From Juglans regia (lineage: Eukaryota > Streptophyta > Magnoliopsida > Fagales > Juglandaceae): a DNA stretch of 64,000 nucleotides. The DNA lies in assembly GCF_001411555.2 (NCBI RefSeq), contig NC_049916.1, positions 7,963,889 to 8,027,888 of the forward strand. The letters run 5' to 3'. A program made the translations under genes and the position numbers. Under the pieces are notes generated by a model. The model had not been told where the DNA came from. It searched no databases and saw only the letters and a list, made by a program, of their open reading frames with translations. This document shows positions 35,798 to 46,386 of the stretch, piece by piece. Position 1 is the first letter of the stretch, and the number at the start of each line of letters is the position of its first letter.

Positions 35798-35990
35798 TTT
35801 GTGACCCATGGTCAAGCCACTGGCCATGTCATGACAAGGCTGGACAGCCCCACAGCAACCCCATGGGCATGTCAGCCACATGCCAACAGCCATGCCAGCC
35901 ATGCCCATGGTCCATGCCATGGGCCAGCCTAGCCCACCCATGGGCTCATGCATGCCATGGGTTAACTTGGCCCATGCCAACCATGTTATT
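35798..35990. repeat. CCATGG-rich GC block
   Basis: Six CCATGG palindromes and many CATGCCA/CAGCCATG motifs in under 200 bases, far more GC-rich than the surroundings, located at the start of the LTR (U3). Confidence 0.8.
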
Positions 35991-36061
35991 TTTTATTATT
36001 AATTTTTATTTAATTATTTATTTTTCAATGAACCTATTAGGGGTTTTCAAGTTGTAATCCT

Positions 36062-36069
36062 TATAAATA
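36062..36069 (+). promoter_or_regulatory. Probable LTR TATA box
   Basis: TATAAATA, 280 bp inside the LTR and just after the U3-like GC block, in the expected position for an LTR promoter. Confidence 0.45.
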
Positions 36070-36723
36070 GGACCCTTAGGCTTTGCATTTACATCTTTTG
36101 GCAAATTTCCTAGTGGTTAGACTATTTTGTTCTTGAGATCACCATTCGGTACTAAGGCACTTGGGCTCTTTGGGGTGCAATACGTGAATCCCCTAAGAGA
36201 GGATCACACCTTGCAATTCGTGAATATGTGTGGTTCAATCTATTAAAGAGGTTTATTTCATCTATATGCAATTCGTGAATCATAGTTGAATTGACTATCT
36301 TTTGTTCACTTTGTTCTTGATTATTTATCACTTGTTCATCGTGTTCTTCATTTGTTCTTGGTGTACATCCATTCCATTGCTCATTCGATCCATTCCATAC
36401 CACATACTCGACCACCATAGTGTTTGTCATCCTTTCCATAAGTTTGTCAACTTACCATAAATTGTTCCCTCCATACACCTTGCCCTAGTCGAAATACACA
36501 TAGCCTCCACTACCACATACATCATTCGGCCAACCCTAGTATTGCCCTACTTTCCATATTAGTTCACATTTCCATAATTGCCTTTCATCTATCATATTCA
36601 TAAAACCCTAGCCATATCATCCACTTATCATATTCGGCCATCCTAAAGCCATCCACCATAAACCTTAGCCGCCCATCTCAAAGCTCTATAAGGAAACTCA
36701 TTCCTTTTAGGAATCTTAACTTC

Positions 36724-36775
36724 CTCCAATTCAAATTCAAATTCAAATCCCAATTCAAATTCAAATTCAAATTTC
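36724..36775. repeat. (ATTCAA)n-like hexamer repeat
   Basis: Two blocks of TTCAAA hexamers separated by TCCCAA. Confidence 0.85.
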
Positions 36776-37636
36776 AATTCCAATCCCTTAATTTAAGGAA
36801 TTGCAAATCCTCTTCAATTCCTCAAATCACTCTTAAGTCAACTATTGTTGTCATCTTAATTCAAATTCAAATTTCCCTCTTCACTCAAAGATTTCTTCCA
36901 TCTTACAAACTTCCCATATACCCAACCAAATCTAGCCAATCTTTCTAAGACCAAGTCAATCCAAATCCGCCCACCTTAGCCACCAAACCCTAGCCTCACT
37001 CTTTCATCTCATTCCCAAACCCTAGCATCATCCTAAACTCAAACCCTAAGCCAACTCTTGCAAATCCCGAAATCCACCCTAGCCACTTCACAAAATCCTA
37101 GCTACACTACACCACACCATACCTACCCTAATCACCATCCAAGTGGCCCAAACATCAAAGGCAACCCTTAAGCCATTCCCATTGCATCAAACACCCATAA
37201 TCCTAAGCCAATCTTCCAAGACCACGCCTACCCTAATCCCACCATAGTCCAAAGCAACCCTAGTTGCCTCCAACTCGTAACCCTAGCCTCATCTCACCCA
37301 TTCAACCCTAGCCTCCATCATCTTGGCACCACACTCAAGAACAAGTCTTGCCACCCACATTGATTTGCCTTAGCCTAAACACTGAGCCTACCCAAGTGCA
37401 TCATCTTCATCATTCCATCACCCAAACACCATTCCTTTGTTGAAGGCCAAACAAGTTGGCAAGATCACTCGGTCATCATCTTCACCAAGGCAAGCTCGTG
37501 GACCTTAGTGTTAAGGACAAGACTGGGGTCCCTAACACATAATCCAAGTAAACAGGAAATATACAAGAGAAAAATACCTAATTACAAACTAAAGCTGAAA
37601 AACAACACAGAAGTCATTTAGACTAGACCCATCCAT

Positions 37637-39661
37637 TAGAATAATCGAAGCCCAAAGCAACAATCTATGAAAAAAGAAGTCTTTAATCCCTCCCACCAAG
37701 CGTTCTCTACTTTTGAAACAGCGCCCATTCCTCTCATTCCAAATACACCACATAAGACAGAGGTACCATCTTCCAAACGACTGCAGTTTGACGATTGCCT
37801 TGAATCCCTCTCCAATAGGCCAAAAGATTCACCACCCTCTTGGGCATCACCCAAGCAATGCCCAGCTTAGAAAAAACCTCATCCCACCTTCGACACATCA
37901 CAATGGAGAAGAAGGTGATCCGTCGATTCACCACACATTTTGCACATGAAACACCAACCCATTGCAATGATACCATGCTTTCTCAACTTATCGATAGTAA
38001 GGATTTTCCCATGAGAAGCCAACCAACCGAAGAAAGCCACCTTGAGAGGCACTTTGCATCTCCAAATATTTTTCCAAGGAAAAAAATCAGTAGAAGAATG
38101 AGACGCCATGACCTTGTACAAACATCTAACCAAGAATTTCTTATTACCGGGCTGGTTCCAAAGTAATCAATCAACCCCTCCTGATTTTATGTTAAGAGCA
38201 TAAAGCAAGCTGTAAAAATCAGTGATGTCCCACCTCCCAATCCCGGACATCTCTAATAAAGCTTACTGACACTGAGTGAGACCAGAAATATTATCCATAT
38301 AATCAGGCCACGGAAGCAATCTTTGTTTGAGGGAAGGGAAAGTATTCTTCAAGGCCTCATCCCCACATCATAAGTCATGCCAAAATCTGATCCGGTTACC
38401 CCTACCCACCTCAAATCTGAAATTTCTGGAGAACTCCCCCCAACCATTACGAATGAATTTCCACACTCCCACAACATATGCCCCTCTTACTTTGTTTGAG
38501 CACCAACCTCCCCAAATACTCCCATATTTGACATTAATAACTTTCCTCCAAATAGCTTCCCCTTCTTGATGGTACCGCCACAACCATTTCCCCAAGAGTT
38601 CCTTGTTGAAAGTTTTCAGCTTTCTAATCCCCAAACCTCACAAAGATAAAGGAGTGCAAATCTTGTCCCACTTGAGCAAGTGTAATTTCTTCTCATCCTC
38701 CAAACCACCCCACAAGAAAGCACGAAAGATCTTTTCCATTCAATTAACCACTCCTTCAGGCAAAGGAAATAAAGAAAGGAAGTAGGTTGAGATATTAGAT
38801 AAAGTACTCTTGATTAAAGTGATTCTTCCCCCTTTGGACAAATAGATCATTTTCCAACCAGCCAATCTACATTCTTCTCAATAATCCAGTCCCAAATTGC
38901 CATAGACTTATAAGGAGCCACCAAAGGAAGACCAAGATACTTTAAAGGCAAAGTGGAGACCTTGCAACACAAACTATCAGCCAAATCCCCTAAATTATTG
39001 ACCAAATCTACGTGGACAATTTTAGACTTTGACAAGTTCACCTTTAAGCCAGATACTGCTTCGAAACATAACAAGAGTGCCCGTAATGAACAAATGTGAT
39101 CAGAATTTGACTCACAAAGGATCAAAGTGTCATTCGCCATGAATATTGCTCCGTAAGGAGCTTTTCATAAAAATGAAAAATGTGATCCTTAATATCTTGA
39201 CGATCCATAAGGACACTACCTTTCGAGTGAAGCACCTCAATGGCATTATTCCTTCGTTGAGAAGCACCTCAACTACACAAGCCAGCAACCTCATCCCAAA
39301 GAAATCTTCTATCACTATCAACATCGGGCCCATACACACCAGCAAAACGTCACCTGAAACCATCATCCACATTCTTAAAAGAGCAAGCTACAAGAAATTC
39401 CCCAACATACTCTTCTACCAGATTCACAACTCTCCTATCCCACATCAAAATAATACCTCTCAAAGCCCCCTACGAAGCGAGAATAACCCATCCCACATAA
39501 GAACAGCCCCACAAACTTCTTCTAATATTTCTGTCAGTGAACTTCAGTTTGGTTTCCTGCAAACAAATGACATCCACTTCCCATTCCCGAATCAAATTTC
39601 TTATGCGAAGGTGCTTACACAGGTCATTCAACCCCTGAACATTCCAAGAAAGAATCTTCGG
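37637..39661 (-). pseudogene. LINE-B ORF2 (endonuclease / partial RT / zf-RVT)
   Basis: The endonuclease begins KILSWNVQGLN near 39660, where the start codon has changed to CCG, and continues with DVICLQETKL (catalytic Glu) and FAGVYGPDVDSDRRFLWDEV. It then jumps to IKDHIFHFYEKLLTEQ-like sequence just before the reverse transcriptase and straight on to MANDTLILCES at 39140, so the fingers and most of the palm are absent and the FADD box reads MAND. After that come SGLKVNLSKSK and LPLKYLGLPL, then FNKELLGKWLWRYHQEGE and the zf-RVT domain (KVPLKVAFFGWLASHGKI, CFMCKMCGESTDHLLLHC). Several frameshifts. No RNase H follows, as in many plant L1s. Confidence 0.88.
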
Positions 39662-39899
39662 CTTCGTGTATCACTGCTGTTTGCCCTGTCTTTATGCCTT
39701 CCTCTACTAGCAATACCTTCCCTTACATCATAATTGATAGAACATGCCAATCTCTTAAGCTCCCTTTCTTTTTTCAAGGAGGATCTAGCCAAAAAAGGTT
39801 GTCCTGCCTCGATAGCAATAAGAAGAGCTTTAAATTGTTCTTTGAAGCCGTCACATGAAATCCCTATATAGTCACGAATTTCATCCACCTTCTATAATA

Positions 39900-41424
39900 C
39901 CCAATTTGAATGCAAAGCAGGTCAAGGGAGAGGTAGGGGTAGTGAGCAAATAGGACTAGGCTCGTCGCCCATATCACCCAGATCATCAAAAGTAGAATCC
40001 ACCTATGTCCCCGTACATACCAGCGACAAATCATGCTCTTGAACAGACCAATCAGCTGAAAACACCATGTTATCTTCCTCCGACAGTGCAGAGAACCCTT
40101 GAAGGAACCTCCTCGACGTTCAAAAGAGGAGATTACTTCTCATTTTCAATGACAACGACCTCATCTAGCCCATCTGAAGCTGAGAGGAACAATTGCGGGC
40201 AACCAGAGGGTAAATGAGAAGTATGATTTGTCGACATGTGTATCAGATCATCTACGACATGTGTATCAGAAAGGGCTTTAGATCGCACGACTCTAGAGGT
40301 TTCTGCAGCCTCTCCAACGTTATTTGCCCTACTCGAGATAGAAATCTGTACTAACTTACTAGTTGGAGGGTCACCGGCAACCGAAGACCTATTCTGTGAT
40401 GACAAAATGGTGACCAAAGTGACTGCTAGCGGTGATTGAGTGTTGTTGACGCTCGTACCAGCTGAAGAGGCCTCAGATAGAGTTTTGGCCAACCACGTAA
40501 GGGAAGCGGGCCTCAGGATAGAACATCTAACACCTTCATTCAGGCCCAACCTGTTAACACGTCCAGCTACTTCCTAGGCCCACGTCCATTTGCTGAGGAA
40601 GAGCTTAAGTTATGTGGGCCGATCAACCCACTGCCCAAGCCCACAACCAATTTTAGGCCCGAGTCAATTTTGTTCATCTGACCACTTATCTTCTCCAAAA
40701 TGCTTGACAACTGAGCTTTGGCAGTCCACAACAACATCCCTTCGACTTCTCCCAAGCCGGAATACTCACAGAATGCGAACCGCCACCCCTGCATGCCTTC
40801 ATGTGATGACACTTGTCCACATTCGAAGAGAGTTGCAAACCATTTTGAATTGCTCCAACAATCATCTTCCCCTTCCTTCGAACATCACCCTCCACATCGT
40901 TTGAGCAATTGTCAATCGGGGGGCATGCTAATATCTTCATAATCAACACGTAAGAGGCACCATTAAAATCCTCTGGACCCCTCCCTACGTTGTTCTTGAA
41001 CAATATCGATGTGAGCATATTGTGCTCTTTTTTCATAAACCAAAATAGAGACATTGATTCCAGCCACCAAGCAGATGTTAAACACAAAGTCCCCCCAACC
41101 TCTGCCGTTCAAGCCTTCAGGGACAACCAAGGAGCCCTCTTTCTACTGTTCCCATACTCATCCAATTGCAAGAAACGATCACTTGGAGTAGCAAGACGTT
41201 GAATGATAATAACTTTCTTTTCCTCCTGCACCTTTATGAGGAAACGATCACGCCACGGGTGCGCCAAGCACTCCTCCATCACCTTTGCCACCCATGTCGC
41301 TGACGACACACTGAAAAAATGCACTTGACCACCTTCTTCCTCTCTTTGTAATACGAATATTACCACCCTCATTTGAGAAGATGAAAGTCTTCGATTCGAC
41401 CTTCAAACACCTGGAGCTTGACAT
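39900..41424 (-). pseudogene. LINE-B ORF1 (gag-like)
   Basis: A plausible start is the ATG at 41422-41424 (MSSSRCLKVESKTFIFSNEG), which resembles the opening of ORF1 in plant L1 elements (a nucleic-acid-binding protein). Further pieces are read in shifted frames: FLIKVQEEKKVIIIQR, GRGPEDFNGASYVLIM and a Pro/Ser-rich part. Assignment rests on position before ORF2 and general resemblance; no zinc knuckle was seen. Confidence 0.55.
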
Positions 41425-41655
41425 TGAACCCACCTCTAAAAAAAAAAACAAAAAGAGGAAACTAACAGGAAGAAAGAGTTCTGGTTAGGTATAACGAAAG
41501 AAGGACAAATGATTCCGGCATAAAGAGCCGAAAATCTGTAGAGGGAGAAAAGAACGGGATTAATTCCGGCGAGAAGAGCTGGAATTAGGCATAATTGATT
41601 GACGAAGAGAGTCATCATCCTATGTTCACCATCCCTTAGAACTAGCTTTGACTAG

Positions 41656-42720
41656 TTAAACCATAAACTCATCACGTCATACCATGACTGTCCCTCCAAA
41701 CATCTTAGCCCAAGCCACAATGAAAAATATTTCCAGATCTTGGCAGCTAACTCACTTAAACTCAGCATATGATCCAGGAGTCTCAACATCAGGACATAGA
41801 CAGAAATCACATTTTAAGCTAGGAAAAAATGACAGCTTTTATTGTTAGCATCAAAAGGAAGGCCATTATTGAAACATCTCCACATAATCACTGATATCCT
41901 TGCAAGTACATAGCACCTGCTGACCATGAGATCTGATCAAACAACAGGTTGATTTTATCCAAAAACAACCATCTCTGGCTGCCTTCCAAATGAGAACATC
42001 AGTTCCAGACCTTAGGTAATAGGAACGAGAACATATCTGAGTAGTAAGAACAACTCCCAACATTGAAATTAACCTGGCCCCATTCCCACCAGATGAGAAT
42101 AACTTCCAACAGGAACTTGGGTTCTGAAATCTCCTTATCTTTTTGAAATCTCCTAGCACAGACCAATCATCATGCCAAAAATTAATATTCCTTCCTTATC
42201 CAGGTAGAGCCTTAATGGAAGAACAGATCTCCATAAGCTTCAATCTTTTCTCGATACCAAGAGAAGAAGCAGCTAAGAAGGTCCATAAGAACAGACTGTT
42301 ACAGACACTAGGAAGATACTTTACAGATATGTTACCACAGCAGCAGAGCACTACAAAACACACGGTCTAGCCTTGCCCAAATCCAATGTCCCCAGTCTTG
42401 ATTTTTAGCATCAAGAGGATTTAGAGCCTTCAAAGGTAACTCAATCAATCCACAAGATTAAACACAGCTGTTAAAGTCTCCAATAGCAATCCAACGTTTT
42501 GGACTCCCTCCAGTCTTTTTCTGCACTCAATCTTGAGATATTGAAGCCCCCCCCCCCCCCAAAAAAAAAAAAAGCAACCAGGGAAGTCCATGAATTTGCA
42601 GTTCACATAATTCATTCCATAGCTCCCTTCGGTTGAAATAACCACAACTAGCATTAACAAAAGCCAAAACAAAACAATAGTAATGGATTGAGAAGAGGGC
42701 TTAATCAAATCAAGCTTAAC
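41656..42720 (-). pseudogene. LINE-A ORF2, endonuclease fused to post-RT region by deletion
   Basis: From 42720 downward it reads FVNASCGYFNRRELWNEL and, after a C/A homopolymer (42547-42573), IAIGDFNSCV and WARLDRVFCSALLLW, all endonuclease motifs ending in SVKYLPS. The next recognisable sequence near 42290 is GRNINFWHDDW and then the zf-RVT region (SGTDVLIWKAARDGCFWIKS), which in intact LINEs lie after the reverse transcriptase. The RT domain is therefore deleted at about 42300. The frame runs into the LINE-B target duplication. Confidence 0.8.
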
Positions 42721-43449
42721 GTTTACATTCCATAGAATCCAAATCTTCCCATACTCCTCCTTTTCATTAGAAAACCAATGGTGGTAACATCACTCTGTTT
42801 CCAATTCAAGAAGCCTTATTGCCACAAACAAATGGTTCTAGCAGTACTACTACTTTCAATCTATGAAAACCATCCAAACTTCTAAGTTGTCCTGCAGATA
42901 TCAAATTTCCAATGCCCTTGCATTCTAGATCATGAAATTAGGAACTTGAAAGGAGCCTAGCACAGTTGCGCAGCAAGTTTTCTTTCACAAGTTTGATGCA
43001 AGTTGTACCTCCCAGCCGCCTTAGATACTCATTATAAAACTAAGGCCCTATACAGAAGTTCATGCCTGATATCCAGGCTACAATAACTATCAAAAAGTGA
43101 TTCATCTGTCGAATGGCACTCGTATATCCCTAGGCGTGTGTCTGTACTTTCCCCTTTAGAGAAGGACGATGCTTGGAACTATCAAGCAAAACATGATCTA
43201 CTTAATAAGACATCATTGGGCACAGAGATGCATAAAAGAAGTATAATACTTTCGTAAGCAGGTAGCAATCCAAACAGGCTCCAATGACACACTGGAGACA
43301 CATGTTAATACTACCCTAACCAGTTTAACGCAACTTCAAATTAAATTTAGTACATCATTATCTCTTTTTACACTTTCTCAGTAAGTCCACCAGAGTACCA
43401 CAACTCAATAATGGTTGGTAACTATATCAACCAATTAGGATGGCTCACC
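42721..43449. other. Spacer between LINE-A and the solo LTR
   Basis: No gene recognised. If the UEV gene continues past the LTR, this is part of its last intron or 3' region. A minus-strand acceptor-like TTTGATATCTGCAG ends at 42892 but I cannot confirm an exon. Confidence 0.4.
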
Positions 43450-44935
43450 TGTAACATACGGGTCTAAATTTAGGGTTTAAAACTAGTATTTTATTTATTT
43501 ATTTATTGGTATTTTATTTTCTTTATATTTATTTATTTATTTTAGATTTTTGTGATAACAAATAGATCGTTTTAGTGATTCCTTTCCTTTTAAAACTTCG
43601 AATATTCTATCCACTTAGTCCCCGTGCTAGTTTCGGTTTCCGGTATGTGATCAACTCCAATTCAAACTCTTCAAACCCTCTCAGAAACTATATCCACGAA
43701 AGAGTCGGTTCCTAAATTATAGGCAATTTCAAATTTCAGCCAATCTCCTAAGAGTTCACGTCGTCTACTCCCGTCGCCTATAAGAAACTCACTAAACCTC
43801 TGTGATGCACACCTCAAAATACAGAGAAACAACTTACTTTTCCACTTAAACCTTTGCTGCCCAGTCATCACCGACCACCCTCGGACGTCGGAGCCCTACC
43901 CTCGGCGCCAGAAAACGCCGGCCGTCTCAACCCCGTTGAACCCACCCCCTCAGGTAAGCCCCTGCTGCCGCGCGCCACCTTCCTCCATTTCGGTTATTTG
44001 AGTTTCAAACCCATCTCTCTCTAAACTCTCACTTGTTCTCTCTCTCTCCCTCTCTCGGTGTCGCACCACCATAGGGATCCCCCAGTCACGTCGCCAATCA
44101 CTCCCAGCCCCAGAGCCGCCGTCGCACACTGCTCTCCCTCGGTGAGCATCACGCAACTCTCTCTCCCGTAAGCCTGTTTTCCTTTTTATTCCTTTTGCTT
44201 CAGTTTTCCCAAAATACCCTTTCTACTAGGCTGAGTTTTATTGGGACTGGACTTAGTTGTATCTTGACTGGTTTATAAATCTGGTTGGACTTTAGTTATT
44301 TCAGAAACTATAGTATTGGGTTAAGTAGGTTGTTTTCATGCGAGCCTAAGGTTTAAATTGGGCTGATTATTATGTAGGCCGAAGCTTTTAATTGAATAAA
44401 TATATTAGTCATATACTTATTTTTATAGATAAGTATTTAAAGGATTTTAAAGCATAAATTTTAAAGTATATTTTGTAAGTATCTTTTGAGTCTATTATTT
44501 AGTTAATATTCCAATTGACTTTTAACTAAGATTTTATAAAATTATTAAGTTATAATTTAAATAGAAGTTAAGGAACATGTTATGAGTTTTGAATAATATT
44601 ATTATATATGATTTTAAGTATTTAGAATGCTATGACACATTTTTTTTGAAAAGTTAGTGACGATTAGTACCTCGTATAGGTAACGCGCTACAAGTTGGAA
44701 ATCAGGAAGCAGCGCTAAGAGGTAAATAGTATGATCATATTAATAAATGCGTATGGTGAATATTATTATTATGTATAAAAATGTGATGTGCTTATGATTG
44801 TTAACTACGCTACACTAAGAGGCAAGTCAAGGTTAGTTTACTTTTCAATCTTGATGAAATATGAGATTATGCTTGAGTGAATGAATTTATTGTTGATTGA
44901 TTTAATGTTACTAAATTCACATGAAAGCCATGAAA

Positions 44936-45240
44936 TGTTGTAGTAGTAGTTCAAAGTCAAATATGCCATGTAATAGTCAGATTACGCAAGCCATGTTCAT
45001 GAAATGCTTAGGTTATATATGCCATGTTTGTGTAATACTTAAACCATGTATGCCATGTTCAAGTAGTGCTTGGATCATGTATGCCTTGGAACGTCATAAA
45101 ACATTCATAGCATGTTATGTAATATCACGATATACTATGCCATGCTAAATCATACAAGAATATGCCATGTACAAGAATATGCCATGCCATGTCATGTTAC
45201 GCTATACCATGTACAAGATTATGCCATGTTAAGAGATGTT
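44936..45240. repeat. ATGCCATG-rich minisatellite in the LTR
   Basis: Irregular repeats of about 40-45 bp built on TATGCCATGTTCAAG and related motifs, later collapsing to shorter ATATGCCATGTACAAGA units. Confidence 0.65.
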
Positions 45241-45292
45241 CATGAAGCCTAATCAAATCTCATGCATTAAGAAAGATAAGAAATGTAACGGT

Positions 45293-45640
45293 ACCACGGA
45301 CTCAAGCGTGGTTAACCACAAGTTTAGTGAAACACGGACTCAAGCGTGTTTCACTCCATGATATTCAAGTTAAATGAAACGCGGACTCAAGCGTGTTTCA
45401 TTTCATGATATGCAAGTTTAGTGAAACACGGACTCAAGCGTGTTTCACTCCATGTTATGCAAGTTAAGTGAAACACGGATTCAAGCGTGTTTCACTCCAT
45501 GTTATGCAAGTTAAGTGGAACACGGATTCAAGCGTGTTTCACTCCATGTTATGCAAGTTAAGTGAAACACGGACTCAAGCGTGTTTCACTCCATGTCATG
45601 CCAGATAGGTGGAAACACGGACACAAGCGTGTTTCACTTC
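45293..45640. repeat. 47-bp tandem array, eight hairpin units
   Basis: The regular unit starts GAAACACGGACTCAAGCGTG and is 47 bp long. In each unit the arms AGTGAAACACG and CGTGTTTCACT pair around the 8-base loop GACTCAAG (GATTCAAG or GACACAAG in some), giving up to 11-12 bp of stem (for example 45326-45336 with 45345-45355). In units 1 and 3 arm changes are matched on the opposite arm, and other arm changes in units 3 and 6 leave G.T pairs. Unit 8 has a one-base insertion in the left arm and a shorter stem. Confidence 0.92.
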
Positions 45641-46386
45641 ATGTTAATACAAGATAACCAAGATGTTATGCATTCACAATGACATGTTTTGTTTATATAT
45701 GCTTCCGCTTATGTTAATAATGAAAATGTGTGCCATGTAAATCTATGATGATATATGTATGTAAAGTCTTTTAGAAGATCATGTTACGTATTTGATTGTA
45801 ATTCATGAAGTTGTATGTACGTTCTGAAGGGTATCCTAGGAATGAATTGTATGTTAGGCAAGGACTATATTTTACGATACGATGTACTACTTACTGAGTA
45901 TTCAACTCATTATTTTTGTGTGTTTCTTGTTTTCTTCCATGTCTGATTCTCGCAAATGATGTCTATGATGATGAAGAGCTGGATGGCCAGGAATAGATCT
46001 AGTACCAAGACTTAGGAATGAATAAGTGATTTTATCACCAGAATTAGATTTCTTTTATGTCATGCATAGGATTAGTTTATGTTTCTTTATATTTCGTTCA
46101 GTTTCCAAAACAATCATGTTCAATTCAGTTTTAGCGTTTTGATGAATTTCAATAAATGAGGTAATTCAGGATATGAATCTCTTTACTGGGCATTATGTTT
46201 TAAATGTTGGTAATATCTCTATCCTACGGGAAGGGGGTGTTACATCACCCCTCTTCAGCAATAAAACCTAAAGCAAATCAAACCCCCTCCCCCTATTTTC
46301 TTGCCCAAGTTTCTCATGAGATTGTTATAGATGAAAGACAAAGAAGATAAGCCAGCATTCATAAATCAAATGTAAAATGGACATAC

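Larger units (their letters stand above)
35782..37537 (+). mobile_element. Solo LTR in the 3' UTR of LINE-B
   Basis: Begins TGGTAGGACCC and ends GGGGTCCCTAACA, near-complementary ends (expected TGTTAGG...CCTAACA). It is flanked by CATAG (35777-35781) and CATAA (37538-37542), a 5-bp target duplication with one change. A TATA box at 36062 suggests plus orientation. About 36450-37500 is C/A-rich with scattered CCCTAGCC motifs and no coding frame. No internal retroelement domain, so a solo LTR is the best call. Confidence 0.65.
35737..41637 (-). mobile_element. LINE-B: L1-like element nested in LINE-A
   Basis: On the minus strand it runs from 5' UTR near 41637 through ORF1 and ORF2 to a 3' UTR that ends in a 9-base A tail (35737-35745 on the plus strand reads T9). 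The 3' UTR is split by a solo LTR. Removing 35782-37537 and one target copy rejoins ACTTGGATT to TATGTATAATTACG. Target-site repeats of 18 bp flank it. It is dead: the ORF2 start codon is lost, the reverse transcriptase core is deleted and many frames are broken. Confidence 0.8.
34932..42720 (-). mobile_element. LINE-A: host LINE, RNase H-type, split by LINE-B
   Basis: Minus-strand L1-like element whose ORF2 is in two pieces, 41656-42720 (endonuclease, then zf-RVT) and 35071-35718 (linker and RNase H). Between them lies LINE-B (35737-41637) flanked by 18-bp direct repeats (35719-35736 and 41638-41655, 14 of 18 identical). The 3' end near 34932 shows an A-rich tail on the minus strand. The left boundary of the 5' end was not seen. 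Confidence 0.75.
43450..46244 (+). mobile_element. Solo LTR with perfect 5-bp target duplication
   Basis: Begins TGTAACATACGGG and ends GGGGGTGTTACA, inverted termini of the type seen in plant gypsy (Tekay/Del-like) LTRs. TCACC flanks it on both sides (43445-43449 and 46245-46249). Length 2795 bp. No gag-pol. The interior has a GC-rich part (43860-44160) with CT repeats, an ATGCCATG-rich minisatellite (44936-45240) and the hairpin array (45293-45640). It lies 143 bp beyond exon 4 of the UEV gene, in the gene's last intron or its 3' region. Confidence 0.88.

Noticed and set aside
42865..42907. Possible last exon of the UEV gene after acceptor TTTGATATCTGCAG
   Set aside because: The phase would fit, but the sequence that follows (QLRSLDG...) does not resemble known UEV C-termini.
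45293..45640. CRISPR-like regular repeats
   Set aside because: The array is contiguous 47-bp units without unique spacers, inside a plant LTR.
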